Positions 1 through 6,165 of a stretch of DNA of 8,757 nucleotides are shown here, one piece after another. The notes beneath the pieces are model-generated. The model saw only the letters and a program-made list of their open reading frames with translations. It did not search any database and was not told where the DNA came from. Every line of letters begins with the position of its first letter. Within the stretch, counting starts at the first letter, position 1. Made by a program: the position numbers and the translations under genes. Source of the DNA: Bog-756 sp963977795 (GTDB taxonomy: Bacteria > Actinomycetota > Acidimicrobiia > Acidimicrobiales > RAAP-2); NCBI GenBank assembly GCA_963977795.1, contig CAXBRB010000117.1, positions 1 through 8,757 of the forward strand, in the 5' to 3' direction.

Positions 1-1252
1 GGATGCCCACCCCCGCCCCCAGGGCCACCCGCCAGTAGAAGAGGTACTCGAAGGGCGTCCCCCGCACGGCGGCCAGGGTGACGGCACCGGCTGCCGAGGC
101 CGTGGCCAGGAGGCCGGCCAGCCGGACCAGGTCGGCACGGCCGGCCCGTCGGCCGGTCCACCAGACGGCGCCGAGGATGACGGCCCCGATCAGCAGCCAC
201 GCCGGGGACGCCCCGACCGGGGCGCCGGTGAAGGGCTGGGCGGCATCTGGGCCGCCGAGCCAGGGCGGCCGCCACCGGAGCTCGACGGCCAGCAGGGCCA
301 GCCCGCCGTGGAGGCCCAGCACGGCCTCGTGGCCGCTGGCCCCCCGTCCCAGGGCGGCGTCCACCAGGGCGACCAGGTTGCCCGGCGGCCGCCGCAGGGC
401 GTCGAGGGCGGCCGGGACGACGACCAGGAGGCCGACCACGACGGCCGGGGGGATCCAGGTGGTGGCCCGGAGGACCCGGTTCCCGGCCCGGCGCTCGGAG
501 CGCACCAGGCCCACCACGGCCCACGTCCAGACGGCGGCGACCGGCACGACGTAGCCGACATGGGCGTCGACGAGCAGGACGGCCACCACGGTGAGCCCGG
601 TGAGGCGGCGGGGGGCGCCCCCGGCCACCACCCAGGCCTGGAGGAGGAGCAGCACGAAGAACGGGGTGGCCACGTCGGGGTTCCACACCACCAGCAGGCG
701 CTCGGGGCCGAGGGCGGCGGCCACCACTGCCTGGACGGCCACCCAGGGGAGGACCCGGCGCAGCCCGCCGGTGACCCAGGCCAGCCGGGCCGTCCAGGCC
801 ACGGCCAGGACCTCGAGGACCACCTGGGCGACCAGCGTCGCCGTGGGCGACCGGCCCCCCAACGCGGCCAGGGCGGCCTCCAGCCAGTAGAGCAGGGGGC
901 CTGGATGGCTCCACCCCATGCGGCTGTAAGCGCCGGTGAGCGGGGTGAGCGGGCCCGGAGGCCAGACGTCGTGGACGCGCAGGTCGAAGAGTGCGGAGTC
1001 GCCCACCGGGGTGAAGGGCCGGCCGACGTGGCGGGCCAGCGCCACTGCCGCGGGCAGGAGGGCCACCGCAGTGACCGCTACGGCCAGGCCGGCCCGCCAC
1101 CGTCGGCCCGGTGCCTGTCCCGCCGGCCTGGCGTCGCCCGACGGGGACGGCGGGGGGTGGTCGGCCGGAAGGTCCTGACCCCCGGCTGGCCGGTCCGGGT
1201 GGGCGACGGGGTCGGCCGACGACGTGGGGGTGGGCGCCGGCGCCCGGCTCAC
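1..1252 (-). CDS. Polytopic membrane protein, GT-C glycosyltransferase-like (partial, C-terminus missing)
   Basis: Reading the minus strand from a GTG at 1252-1250 gives 417 codons with no stop to the left edge, so the C-terminus is missing. The first ~55 residues are Pro/Ala-rich and probably cytoplasmic. About ten hydrophobic segments follow, the first at residues ~56-76. Between the first two segments lies a loop with GDSALFD (84-90) and, further on, GAYSRMGWSHPGPLLYW (107-123). Later come a WNPDV loop, DAHVGYV, PPGNL, and FEYLFYW near the edge. An acidic residue in the first external loop followed by a HPGPL-type motif is what I associate with uncharacterised actinobacterial membrane proteins of GT-C shape, which move sugars from lipid carriers outside the membrane. 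Substrate and activity are unknown. The GTG overlaps the TGA of the upstream esterase (GTGA, 1249-1252), which supports this start and translational coupling. The gene reality is fairly sure; the glycosyltransferase role is inference. Confidence 0.78.
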   Translation of the reverse strand, partial: MSRAPAPTPTSSADPVAHPDRPAGGQDLPADHPPPSPSGDARPAGQAPGRRWRAGLAVAVTAVALLPAAVALARHVGRPFTPVGDSALFDLRVHDVWPPGPLTPLTGAYSRMGWSHPGPLLYWLEAALAALGGRSPTATLVAQVVLEVLAVAWTARLAWVTGGLRRVLPWVAVQAVVAAALGPERLLVVWNPDVATPFFVLLLLQAWVVAGGAPRRLTGLTVVAVLLVDAHVGYVVPVAAVWTWAVVGLVRSERRAGNRVLRATTWIPPAVVVGLLVVVPAALDALRRPPGNLVALVDAALGRGASGHEAVLGLHGGLALLAVELRWRPPWLGGPDAAQPFTGAPVGASPAWLLIGAVILGAVWWTGRRAGRADLVRLAGLLATASAAGAVTLAAVRGTPFEYLFYWRVALGAGVGI

Positions 1253-2286
1253 GCCGGGGCGGCGGCGAAGGCGGCCAGGTCCCGTGCCGTGTCCCGGCTG
1301 ATCTCCGGACAGGCGATGGTGAAGATCTCCGTGCCGTGCATGGTGCCCATGACCTGGCGGCAGCGGGCGGCCACCCCGGCCTCCAGGAGCAGGCGGTAGA
1401 AGGCGATGCCGTCGTCGCGGAGGGGGTCGCACTCGTTGACGCTGATCACCGTGCGGGGCAGTCCGGCCACATCGTCCACGGTGGCGAAGAGGGGCCAGGC
1501 CAGCGGGTCCCGGGCCTCGAAGGCCTCGATGCCGTAGGCCAGGCGTCCCCGGTTGGAGTGGAGATCGAGGAGGATCCCGTTGTTCTCGGTGCTCGAGGGG
1601 AGGTCGGCCCGGGGCCACTCGCCGGCCAGGTACGGGCAGAGGGCGTAGAGGCCGGTGATGAGCCCGAGGTCGCCCTCCCGGGCCAGGCGCATCCCGGTGG
1701 CCAGGGTGAGGTTGCCGCCGCCGCTCTCGCCGGCCACCACGATGCGGCCGGGGTCGATGCCCAGGCGGCCGGACTCGGCGGCCACCCACCGCACGGCGGC
1801 CACGCAGTCGTCGAGGCCGGCCGGGTAGGGAGCCACCTCGGCGACCGACGACGGGACCACGGCGTTGCGGAAGTCGACCATCACCACGGCCACGCCGTTG
1901 GCGGCGATCAGCTTCCCCCACCCCCGGTACATGCCGTCGAAGCACGAGAGGTTGGTCATGCCGCCGCCGTGGAGGTAGACGACACCGGGCACCGGGTCGT
2001 CGTGGTCGGGACGGAGGACGGCCAGGTTGACGGCCGAGCCGTGAGGCATGGCCACCCCGTCCTCCCGCCAGATGCGCAGGCCCGCCGAGGGGGCCGCCTC
2101 CTCGGTGTCGCACAGCTCCATCAGGGCCCGGAAGCCCTCGGCCGAGGCCAGGGCCTCGGGTGTCGCCGCCTCGGCCAGGATCTGGTCCCGGTGGGCGGCG
2201 TCGGTGGCGGCCACGGCCGGCACCCAGGCCAGGAGGGCCTTGATGCGCGGGTCGAGCCGCGGGTCACCCTCGATGTCGTAGGCCAT
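1249..2286 (-). CDS. Alpha/beta-hydrolase, HSL-type (family IV) esterase
   Basis: A 345-residue protein with the hallmarks of the hormone-sensitive-lipase family of carboxylesterases, which hydrolyse short- to medium-chain esters. The oxyanion-hole motif HGGG is at 106-109 (preceded by YL). The nucleophile elbow is GESGG with Ser188. The acid is Asp287 in ECDPLRDDG and the base His317 in GTMHG, in the usual order and spacing. An N-terminal ~95-residue cap region starts with a DPRLDPRIK stretch. No signal peptide is visible, so it is probably cytoplasmic. The usual DYRLAPE motif is replaced by DFRNAV (138-143), so it belongs to a side branch of the family. The ATG at 2286 is preceded by AGGGGGA (2293-2299) at a good distance. 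It lies 87 bases after the acyl-CoA dehydrogenase on the same strand and overlaps the membrane protein by 4 bases. The substrate cannot be told from sequence. Confidence 0.95.
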   Translation of the reverse strand: MAYDIEGDPRLDPRIKALLAWVPAVAATDAAHRDQILAEAATPEALASAEGFRALMELCDTEEAAPSAGLRIWREDGVAMPHGSAVNLAVLRPDHDDPVPGVVYLHGGGMTNLSCFDGMYRGWGKLIAANGVAVVMVDFRNAVVPSSVAEVAPYPAGLDDCVAAVRWVAAESGRLGIDPGRIVVAGESGGGNLTLATGMRLAREGDLGLITGLYALCPYLAGEWPRADLPSSTENNGILLDLHSNRGRLAYGIEAFEARDPLAWPLFATVDDVAGLPRTVISVNECDPLRDDGIAFYRLLLEAGVAARCRQVMGTMHGTEIFTIACPEISRDTARDLAAFAAAPA

Positions 2287-2373
2287 GCAGCGTCCCCCTG
2301 TGGTCGTCCTGGCGCCCCCGGGCCGCCGGGTGGCGATCCGGGCGGTGCGATCCCGTGACGCTAGCGGGCGCGG

Positions 2374-3609
2374 TCAGCGCCGCAGCAGGTCCTTGGCGAT
2401 GTGGGTCACCTGGATCTCGTCGGTGCCGGCGTAGATCTGGAAGACCTTGGCGTCGCGAGCCAGCTGCTCGACCCGGTACTCGGCGGTGTAGCCGTTGCCG
2501 CCCATGAGCTGGACGGCCTCCATGGCCACCTCGGAGGCGGCCTGGGCCGAGTACAGCTTGAGGGCGGAGGCCTCGGCCAGGGACATGTCCTCGCCGGCCG
2601 CCGACATCTCGATGTGCCGGAACACCAGGTTCTCCACGTTCAGGCGGGCCACCTCCATCTTGGCCAGCTTCAGCTGGATGAGCTGGAAGTCGCCGATGGG
2701 CTTCTCCCAGAGCACGCGGTTCTTGGCGTACTCGATGGACAGCTTCAGGCACTCCTCGATCACCCCGAGGGCCATGGCGGCCACACCGGCCCGCTCGGTG
2801 ACGAAGTTGGCCTTGGCCGACTCCCGGCCGCCCCCGCCCCGCTGCTCCTCGGTCTCGCCCAGCAGGTGCTCCTTGCCGACGCGGACGTCGGTCAGGAAGA
2901 GCTCCCCGGTGGGGGAGGAGTGCAGGCCCATCTTCCGCAGCGGCTTGGACTGCTCGAGGCCGGGCGTCCCGCTGTCGAGGACGAAGGTCAGGACCGGCCG
3001 CTGGCGCATCGGGGTGCCCGACCCGTCGTCGAGCTTGGCGTAGAGGACGATGGTGTCGGCGTAGGGGCCGTTGGTGATCCAGGTCTTGGAGCCGTTGATG
3101 ATGTACTCGTCGCCGTCCCGGCGGGCCGTCGTGGTCATGCCGCCGAGGGCGTCGGACCCCGAGTTGGGCTCGGTGATGGCCCACGCCCCGATCTTCTCGG
3201 TGGTGAGCAGGTCGAGGCCCCACCGCTCGAGCTGGGCCGGGGTGCCGCCCTTCATGATGGTCCCGGCGGCCAGGCCGACGCTGACCCCCATGGAGGTCAC
3301 GATGCCGGGGCAGTGGCGGCACAGCTCGATGATCGGGATCAGGGTCATGGCCGCCGCCCCGCCGTCGCCGGCCCGCTCGGCCCGCTCCTCAGGCGTCTCG
3401 GAGGTGCCGTTGATCTTCCGGTCGAGCTGCTTCTTGAACCGGTCCCGGGCCATCTGGTCCATGCCGAAGGTGGCGTAGAGCTTGCGGATGATGTCGTAGG
3501 GCGGGACCCCGTTGTGCTCGACGTCGTCGATGTGGGGCACCACCTCGGCCTCGATGAACCGGCGCATGGCGTCCCGGACCATCAGCTGCTCGTCGCTCCA
3601 ACCGTGCAT
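2374..3609 (-). CDS. Acyl-CoA dehydrogenase (FAD-dependent)
   Basis: A 411-residue flavoprotein of the acyl-CoA dehydrogenase family, which introduces the alpha-beta double bond into acyl-CoA thioesters and passes electrons to ETF. The helical N-terminal domain covers ~1-135. The FAD/substrate signature AITEPNSGSDALG is at 144-156 and the beta domain follows, including INGSKTWITNG at 171-181. The C-terminal helical domain carries QLMGGNGYTAEY (367-378) and ends IYAGTDEIQ (392-400). At the position of the MCAD/SCAD catalytic glutamate (IYEGT) this protein has Ala394. A glutamate is present in FVTERAGVAAMALG (Glu272), the helix-G location used by isovaleryl- and long-chain acyl-CoA dehydrogenases, so the enzyme probably remains active. 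There is an extra charged stretch at ~57-83 between N-terminal helices. The ATG at 3609 has a perfect AGGAGG (3615-3620) five bases upstream. It is probably first in a minus-strand unit with the esterase and membrane protein. Chain-length preference is not deducible. Confidence 0.97.
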   Translation of the reverse strand: MHGWSDEQLMVRDAMRRFIEAEVVPHIDDVEHNGVPPYDIIRKLYATFGMDQMARDRFKKQLDRKINGTSETPEERAERAGDGGAAAMTLIPIIELCRHCPGIVTSMGVSVGLAAGTIMKGGTPAQLERWGLDLLTTEKIGAWAITEPNSGSDALGGMTTTARRDGDEYIINGSKTWITNGPYADTIVLYAKLDDGSGTPMRQRPVLTFVLDSGTPGLEQSKPLRKMGLHSSPTGELFLTDVRVGKEHLLGETEEQRGGGGRESAKANFVTERAGVAAMALGVIEECLKLSIEYAKNRVLWEKPIGDFQLIQLKLAKMEVARLNVENLVFRHIEMSAAGEDMSLAEASALKLYSAQAASEVAMEAVQLMGGNGYTAEYRVEQLARDAKVFQIYAGTDEIQVTHIAKDLLRR

Positions 3610-3759
3610 GGCGTCCTCCTGGGGTGTGGGCGGGTGCTTCGTGTGCTGCGGCGTAGCGCAGCCGTCGTCGCCTGTGTCCGGTGCCGAGGCTGCCGGCGTG
3701 CCCGGCTGGTGCCGGAGGCGTGTGGCAAGAGGCTACCCGGGACGGCCTAGTCTCGTGCC
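3610..3759. other. Divergent intergenic region between acyl-CoA dehydrogenase and hemoglobin genes
   Basis: About 150 bases that must hold the promoters of both divergent genes. On the left is the AGGAGG ribosome site of the dehydrogenase (3615-3620). On the right is a TAGTCT hexamer just before the globin start. In between is an imperfect direct repeat, GGTGCCGAGGC (3680-3690) and GGTGCCGGAGGC (3708-3719), 28 bases apart start to start. Its significance in such GC-rich DNA is doubtful. I see no clear -35 box for either gene. Confidence 0.5.
3748..3753 (+). promoter_or_regulatory. Candidate -10 element of the truncated hemoglobin gene (leaderless)
   Basis: TAGTCT fits the actinobacterial TAnnnT -10 hexamer and is followed by six bases and the GTG at 3760. 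Transcription would therefore begin at or next to the start codon. No Shine-Dalgarno sequence precedes that GTG, as expected of a leaderless message. The -35 region is not recognisable. Confidence 0.5.
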
Positions 3760-4149
3760 GTGCGGCTGGGGAGGAAGCAGGACCAGGTGCCCTTCGAGCG
3801 CTGGGGCGGCCAGCCGTTCTTCGACGCCCTGGTCGAGCGCTTCTACGAGGGCGTGGCGGCCGACCCGCTGCTGCGGCCCATGTACCCCGAGGACCTCACC
3901 GAGTCCAAGGCCTACCTGGCCCTCTTCCTGGCCCAGTACTGGGGCGGCCCGGAGGCCTACAACGAGGCCCGGGGCCACCCCCGGCTGCGGATGCGCCACG
4001 CCCCGTTCGCCATCGGCGAGGACGAGGCCCGGGCCTGGGTCCGCCACATGACCGCGGCCACCGAGGCGTCGGGCCTTCCCGACGACGAGCAGGCCCTGCT
4101 CCTCGAGTACCTCACCATGGCCGCCCGCAGCCTCCAGAACACCCGCTGA
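3760..4149 (+). CDS. glbO: Group II truncated hemoglobin (trHbO type)
   Basis: A 129-residue 2-over-2 globin that aligns by eye with Mycobacterium tuberculosis trHbO along its length. The proximal heme ligand is His80 in the RGHPRLRMRHAPF block (71-83). The distal-site residues typical of group II are all present: Tyr29 (B10, RFYEGVA), Tyr42 (CD1, MYPEDL) and Trp93 (G8, AWVRHM). YWGG is at 60-63. The family binds O2 and NO and is linked to redox or nitrosative chemistry and possible membrane association; the physiological role here is unknown. The start is uncertain. GTG 3760 has no ribosome site but sits six bases after a -10-like TAGTCT. GTG 3787 gives a 120-residue protein closer to the mycobacterial N-terminus and is preceded by GGGGAGGA (3768-3775). 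It is a single-gene unit, divergent from the dehydrogenase and convergent with the SDR (47 bases between stops). Confidence 0.95.
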   Translation: MRLGRKQDQVPFERWGGQPFFDALVERFYEGVAADPLLRPMYPEDLTESKAYLALFLAQYWGGPEAYNEARGHPRLRMRHAPFAIGEDEARAWVRHMTAATEASGLPDDEQALLLEYLTMAARSLQNTR

Positions 4150-4196
4150 CGATCGGGTCTGGCTGTCTGGTCGGTCCGAGGGCCCGGTTCCCGACG

Positions 4197-4985
4197 TCAC
4201 CACTCGGCGCCGAGGACGGCCCGCATGGCCGCCTCGAAGGCGGCGTCGTCCATGGAGGCCCGGGCGCCGAGCACCATGGCGGCGTCCTCGCCCACCGGGA
4301 CGCGCAACGGGGTGGCGGGATCCTCGACCGCCGCCCGGACGGCCCGGGCCACCACCTCGGGACCGGGCCGGCCGGCCGGACCGGTGACGATGGCGTCGGT
4401 GTGCTCCCACTGGGCCCAGAGGGGCCCGTAGGCCTCGTCGCCGGGCTCCCGTGGCCCGGGCACCATGCCCGGGGCGATGTAGCCGGGCTCGATGATGACC
4501 GTGCGGACGCCGAAGTGGGCGAGCTCGTAGTGGAGCGTCTCGGAGAGGGACTCGAGGGCGTACTTCGAGGCCGAGTACGCACCCTCGAGGGGCGTGGCCA
4601 CCCGGCCCTGGATCGAGCTGATGTTCACGATGACCCCCGACCCCCGCCGGCGCCAGGCGGGGAGCACCCCTTGGAGGACCCGCAGCGCCCCGAGGACGTT
4701 GGTGGCGAAGATGTCCTCGACCATGCCGAGGGGGAACGCCTCGAGCGGGCCCTTGCCGCCCAGGGCGGCGTTGTTGACCACGGCGTCGAGCTCGCCGGCC
4801 GTGGCCAGGGCGTCGGCCACGGAGCGGTCGTCGGTCACGTCGAGGGGGAGTCGCAGGGCCACGTCGAGGTGCTCGAGGCGGGAGACGTCCCGGGCCGTGG
4901 CCACCACCTCGTGCCCGGCCGCCGTGAGCTCGGCGGCCGTGGCCGCCCCGATGGCCCGGGCCGCCCCGGTGATCAGGATGCGCAT
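4197..4985 (-). CDS. Short-chain dehydrogenase/reductase (classical SDR)
   Basis: A 262-residue Rossmann-fold NAD(P)(H)-dependent oxidoreductase of classical SDR length. The N-terminal dinucleotide loop is TGAARAIG (6-13). The middle glycine of the usual GxxxGxG is Ala11, a mild variation. Arg32 after the second strand (ATAR) suggests a preference for NADP(H). Other motifs are DV at 49-50, NNAA at 71-74, the structural Asn96, and the catalytic Ser124, Tyr137 and Lys141 in YSASK. After PGYIAPGMVPG (~171-181) comes a substrate-loop region unlike strict FabG enzymes, so a fatty-acid-synthesis ketoreductase is less likely than a general alcohol/ketone oxidoreductase. The ATG at 4985 lacks a Shine-Dalgarno sequence and is preceded by TAGGGT plus six bases, suggesting a leaderless message. 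It is divergent from the acyl carrier protein gene, and its substrate is unknown. Confidence 0.95.
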   Translation of the reverse strand: MRILITGAARAIGAATAAELTAAGHEVVATARDVSRLEHLDVALRLPLDVTDDRSVADALATAGELDAVVNNAALGGKGPLEAFPLGMVEDIFATNVLGALRVLQGVLPAWRRRGSGVIVNISSIQGRVATPLEGAYSASKYALESLSETLHYELAHFGVRTVIIEPGYIAPGMVPGPREPGDEAYGPLWAQWEHTDAIVTGPAGRPGPEVVARAVRAAVEDPATPLRVPVGEDAAMVLGARASMDDAAFEAAMRAVLGAEW

Positions 4986-4991
4986 GGGCGG

Positions 4992-4997
4992 ACCCTA
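4992..4997 (-). promoter_or_regulatory. Candidate -10 element of the SDR gene (leaderless)
   Basis: On the minus strand TAGGGT (4997 down to 4992) is followed by six bases (CCGCCC) and then the ATG at 4985. This is the same geometry as upstream of the globin gene. There is no purine-rich ribosome site between. No -35 box is evident. Confidence 0.5.
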
Positions 4998-5055
4998 GAC
5001 CCGGCCCGCCGGGCCGTCCCGAGAGGCCGACGGTCCCCGGATCGCCATGGCCGCT

Positions 5056-5074
5056 CAGGTACCATCACCACCTG
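5056..5074. repeat. Short inverted repeat overlapping the presumed acp promoter
   Basis: CAGGT (5056-5060) and ACCTG (5070-5074) are perfect inverted arms around nine bases. The left arm overlaps a -10-like hexamer, so an operator is conceivable. With only five base pairs per arm it could be chance. Confidence 0.25.
5060..5065 (+). promoter_or_regulatory. Candidate -10 element of the acp-rnc-mutM operon
   Basis: TACCAT matches TAnnnT in the 149-base divergent gap between the SDR and acp. A start about seven bases downstream would give a leader of roughly 60 bases before the GTG at 5135, which has a normal AGGAG ribosome site. No -35 box is recognised, and other promoter positions are possible. 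Confidence 0.35.
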
Positions 5075-5134
5075 GGCTGGCGTCTGTGTGGCGCCCGCCG
5101 ACCATCCGATCCGCCACCGTCCACAGGAGCAGCC

Positions 5135-5431
5135 GTGCCCGCTGAGACCCACGTCGAGCAGGGTCCCCTCGACCGCCAGCAGATCCTCGAGCTGATCCAG
5201 GAGCTCCTGGCCGACATCCTGGAGATCGAGCCGTCGGCCATCAGCGAGTCGTCGTCGTTCGCCGAGGACCTCGACGCCGACTCCCTGGCCCTCATCGAGC
5301 TGGTCGAGGGCCTCGAGGAGGAGCTGGGCGAGCGCTCGGTCGGCTTCCGCATCGACGACGAGGACCTGGAGGAGCTGCGCACGGTCCGCGACGCCGTCGA
5401 CTACGTGCACGCCAAGCTCGGGGCATCCTGA
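5135..5431 (+). CDS. acpP: Acyl carrier protein
   Basis: A 98-residue acidic carrier protein with the phosphopantetheine attachment motif DADSLALIEL (47-56). Ser50 receives the 4'-phosphopantetheine arm from an ACP synthase. Helix I is at ~14-30 (QQILELIQELLADILEI), FAEDLDADSL leads into helix II, and helix III/IV is at ~77-95 (DDEDLEELRTVRDAVDYV). It is longer than the ~78-residue E. coli protein, owing to an N-terminal extension of about 12 residues and a longer segment between helices II and III (LGERSVGFRIDD). In the cytosol it would shuttle acyl chains in fatty-acid or related synthesis. The GTG at 5135 is preceded by AGGAG (5125-5129), five bases away. The gene is 32 bases before rnc on the same strand, and acp next to rnc is a common bacterial arrangement. 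Whether it is the housekeeping ACP or a secondary one cannot be settled without the rest of the genome. Confidence 0.95.
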   Translation: MPAETHVEQGPLDRQQILELIQELLADILEIEPSAISESSSFAEDLDADSLALIELVEGLEEELGERSVGFRIDDEDLEELRTVRDAVDYVHAKLGAS

Positions 5432-5463
5432 CGGGCACCCTGGCGCCCCCGCCCGCCTCCGGT

Positions 5464-6165
5464 GTGCCGGCGGGCGACCACGCCCTGGCCGACCGCCTGG
5501 GCCATCGCTTCGCCGACCCCTCGCTCCTGGCCACCGCCCTGGCCCACCGCTCGTGGTGCGGCGAGCGGGGCGGGGAGTCCAACGAGCGGCTCGAGTTCCT
5601 CGGTGACGCCGTCCTCGGCCTGATCGTGGCCGACCACGCCTTCCGGACCTGGCCCGGACTCTCGGACGGGATGCTCTCCAAGGTGCGGGCCTCGGTGGTC
5701 AACGCCCGGGCCCTGGCCGAGGTGGCCGCCCAGCTCGATCTCGGTGCCCACCTCCGGCTCGGTCGGGGCGAGGACCAGGCCGGCGGCCGGTCCAAGACCT
5801 CGCTCCTGTCCGACGCCCTGGAGGCCGTCATCGGCGCGGTCTACGTCGACGGCGGCATGGATGCGGCCCGGACGCTGGTGCTCGGGCTGCTCGACGGCCG
5901 GATTGCCGAAGCGGTGGGCGCCCCGGTGGCCTCGGACTTCAAGAGCCGGCTCCAGGAGGAGACGGTGGCCCGGGGTCGGGGCGTGCCCCGCTACGACCTC
6001 GAGCGCTCGGGGCCCGAGCACGACCAGCGGTACGCAGCCACGGTGTACGTTGCCGGCCAGCCGCTGGGCCAAGGCGAGGGACGGACGAAGAAGGACGCCG
6101 AGCAGCAGGCTGCCCGGGCGGCCTGTGTGGCCCTGGAGGCCGAGGAGGGCGGGAGCGATGCCTGA
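5464..6165 (+). CDS. rnc: Ribonuclease III
   Basis: A 233-residue double-strand-specific endoribonuclease that processes rRNA precursors and structured mRNAs with Mg2+. The catalytic domain spans ~5-150. The signature NERLEFLGDAVL is at 40-51, giving Glu41, Glu44 and Asp48. The second metal-site pair is Asp117 and Glu120 (SDALEAVIGAVYVDGG). Using a constant +3 offset from E. coli, the Glu65 equivalent is Asp68, a conservative change. The double-stranded RNA-binding domain covers ~158-227 (DFKSRLQEET to GRTKKDAEQQAARAACVAL). The length is normal. The GTG at 5464 has no clear ribosome site. Upstream the frame stays open into acp with no ATG/GTG/TTG nearby, so translation may be coupled to acp. 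The 3' end overlaps the mutM start by 8 bases, making acp-rnc-mutM a likely operon. Confidence 0.97.
   Translation: MPAGDHALADRLGHRFADPSLLATALAHRSWCGERGGESNERLEFLGDAVLGLIVADHAFRTWPGLSDGMLSKVRASVVNARALAEVAAQLDLGAHLRLGRGEDQAGGRSKTSLLSDALEAVIGAVYVDGGMDAARTLVLGLLDGRIAEAVGAPVASDFKSRLQEETVARGRGVPRYDLERSGPEHDQRYAATVYVAGQPLGQGEGRTKKDAEQQAARAACVALEAEEGGSDA

Noticed and set aside
308..2358. Long plus-strand open frames (308-1399 and 1111-2358)
   Set aside because: They lie opposite the membrane protein and esterase. They are Gly/His/Gln/Pro-rich with no motif, as expected for the complement of high-GC coding DNA.
3680..3719. Imperfect direct repeat GGTGCCG(G)AGGC upstream of the globin gene
   Set aside because: Short, with one inserted base, and made of trinucleotides that are very common in this window; listed only within the intergenic feature.
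4150..4196. Imperfect hairpin between the convergent globin and SDR genes (GTCGG at 4170-4174 with CCGAC at 4191-4195)
   Set aside because: The stem is interrupted and has no T-run on either side. It is too weak to call a terminator in DNA this rich in GC.
2401..5195. Plus-strand frames of 449 and 504 codons (2401-3750, 3681-5195)
   Set aside because: The first is antisense to the acyl-CoA dehydrogenase. The second crosses the globin in another frame and is antisense to the SDR. Both have repetitive low-complexity translations and no family match.
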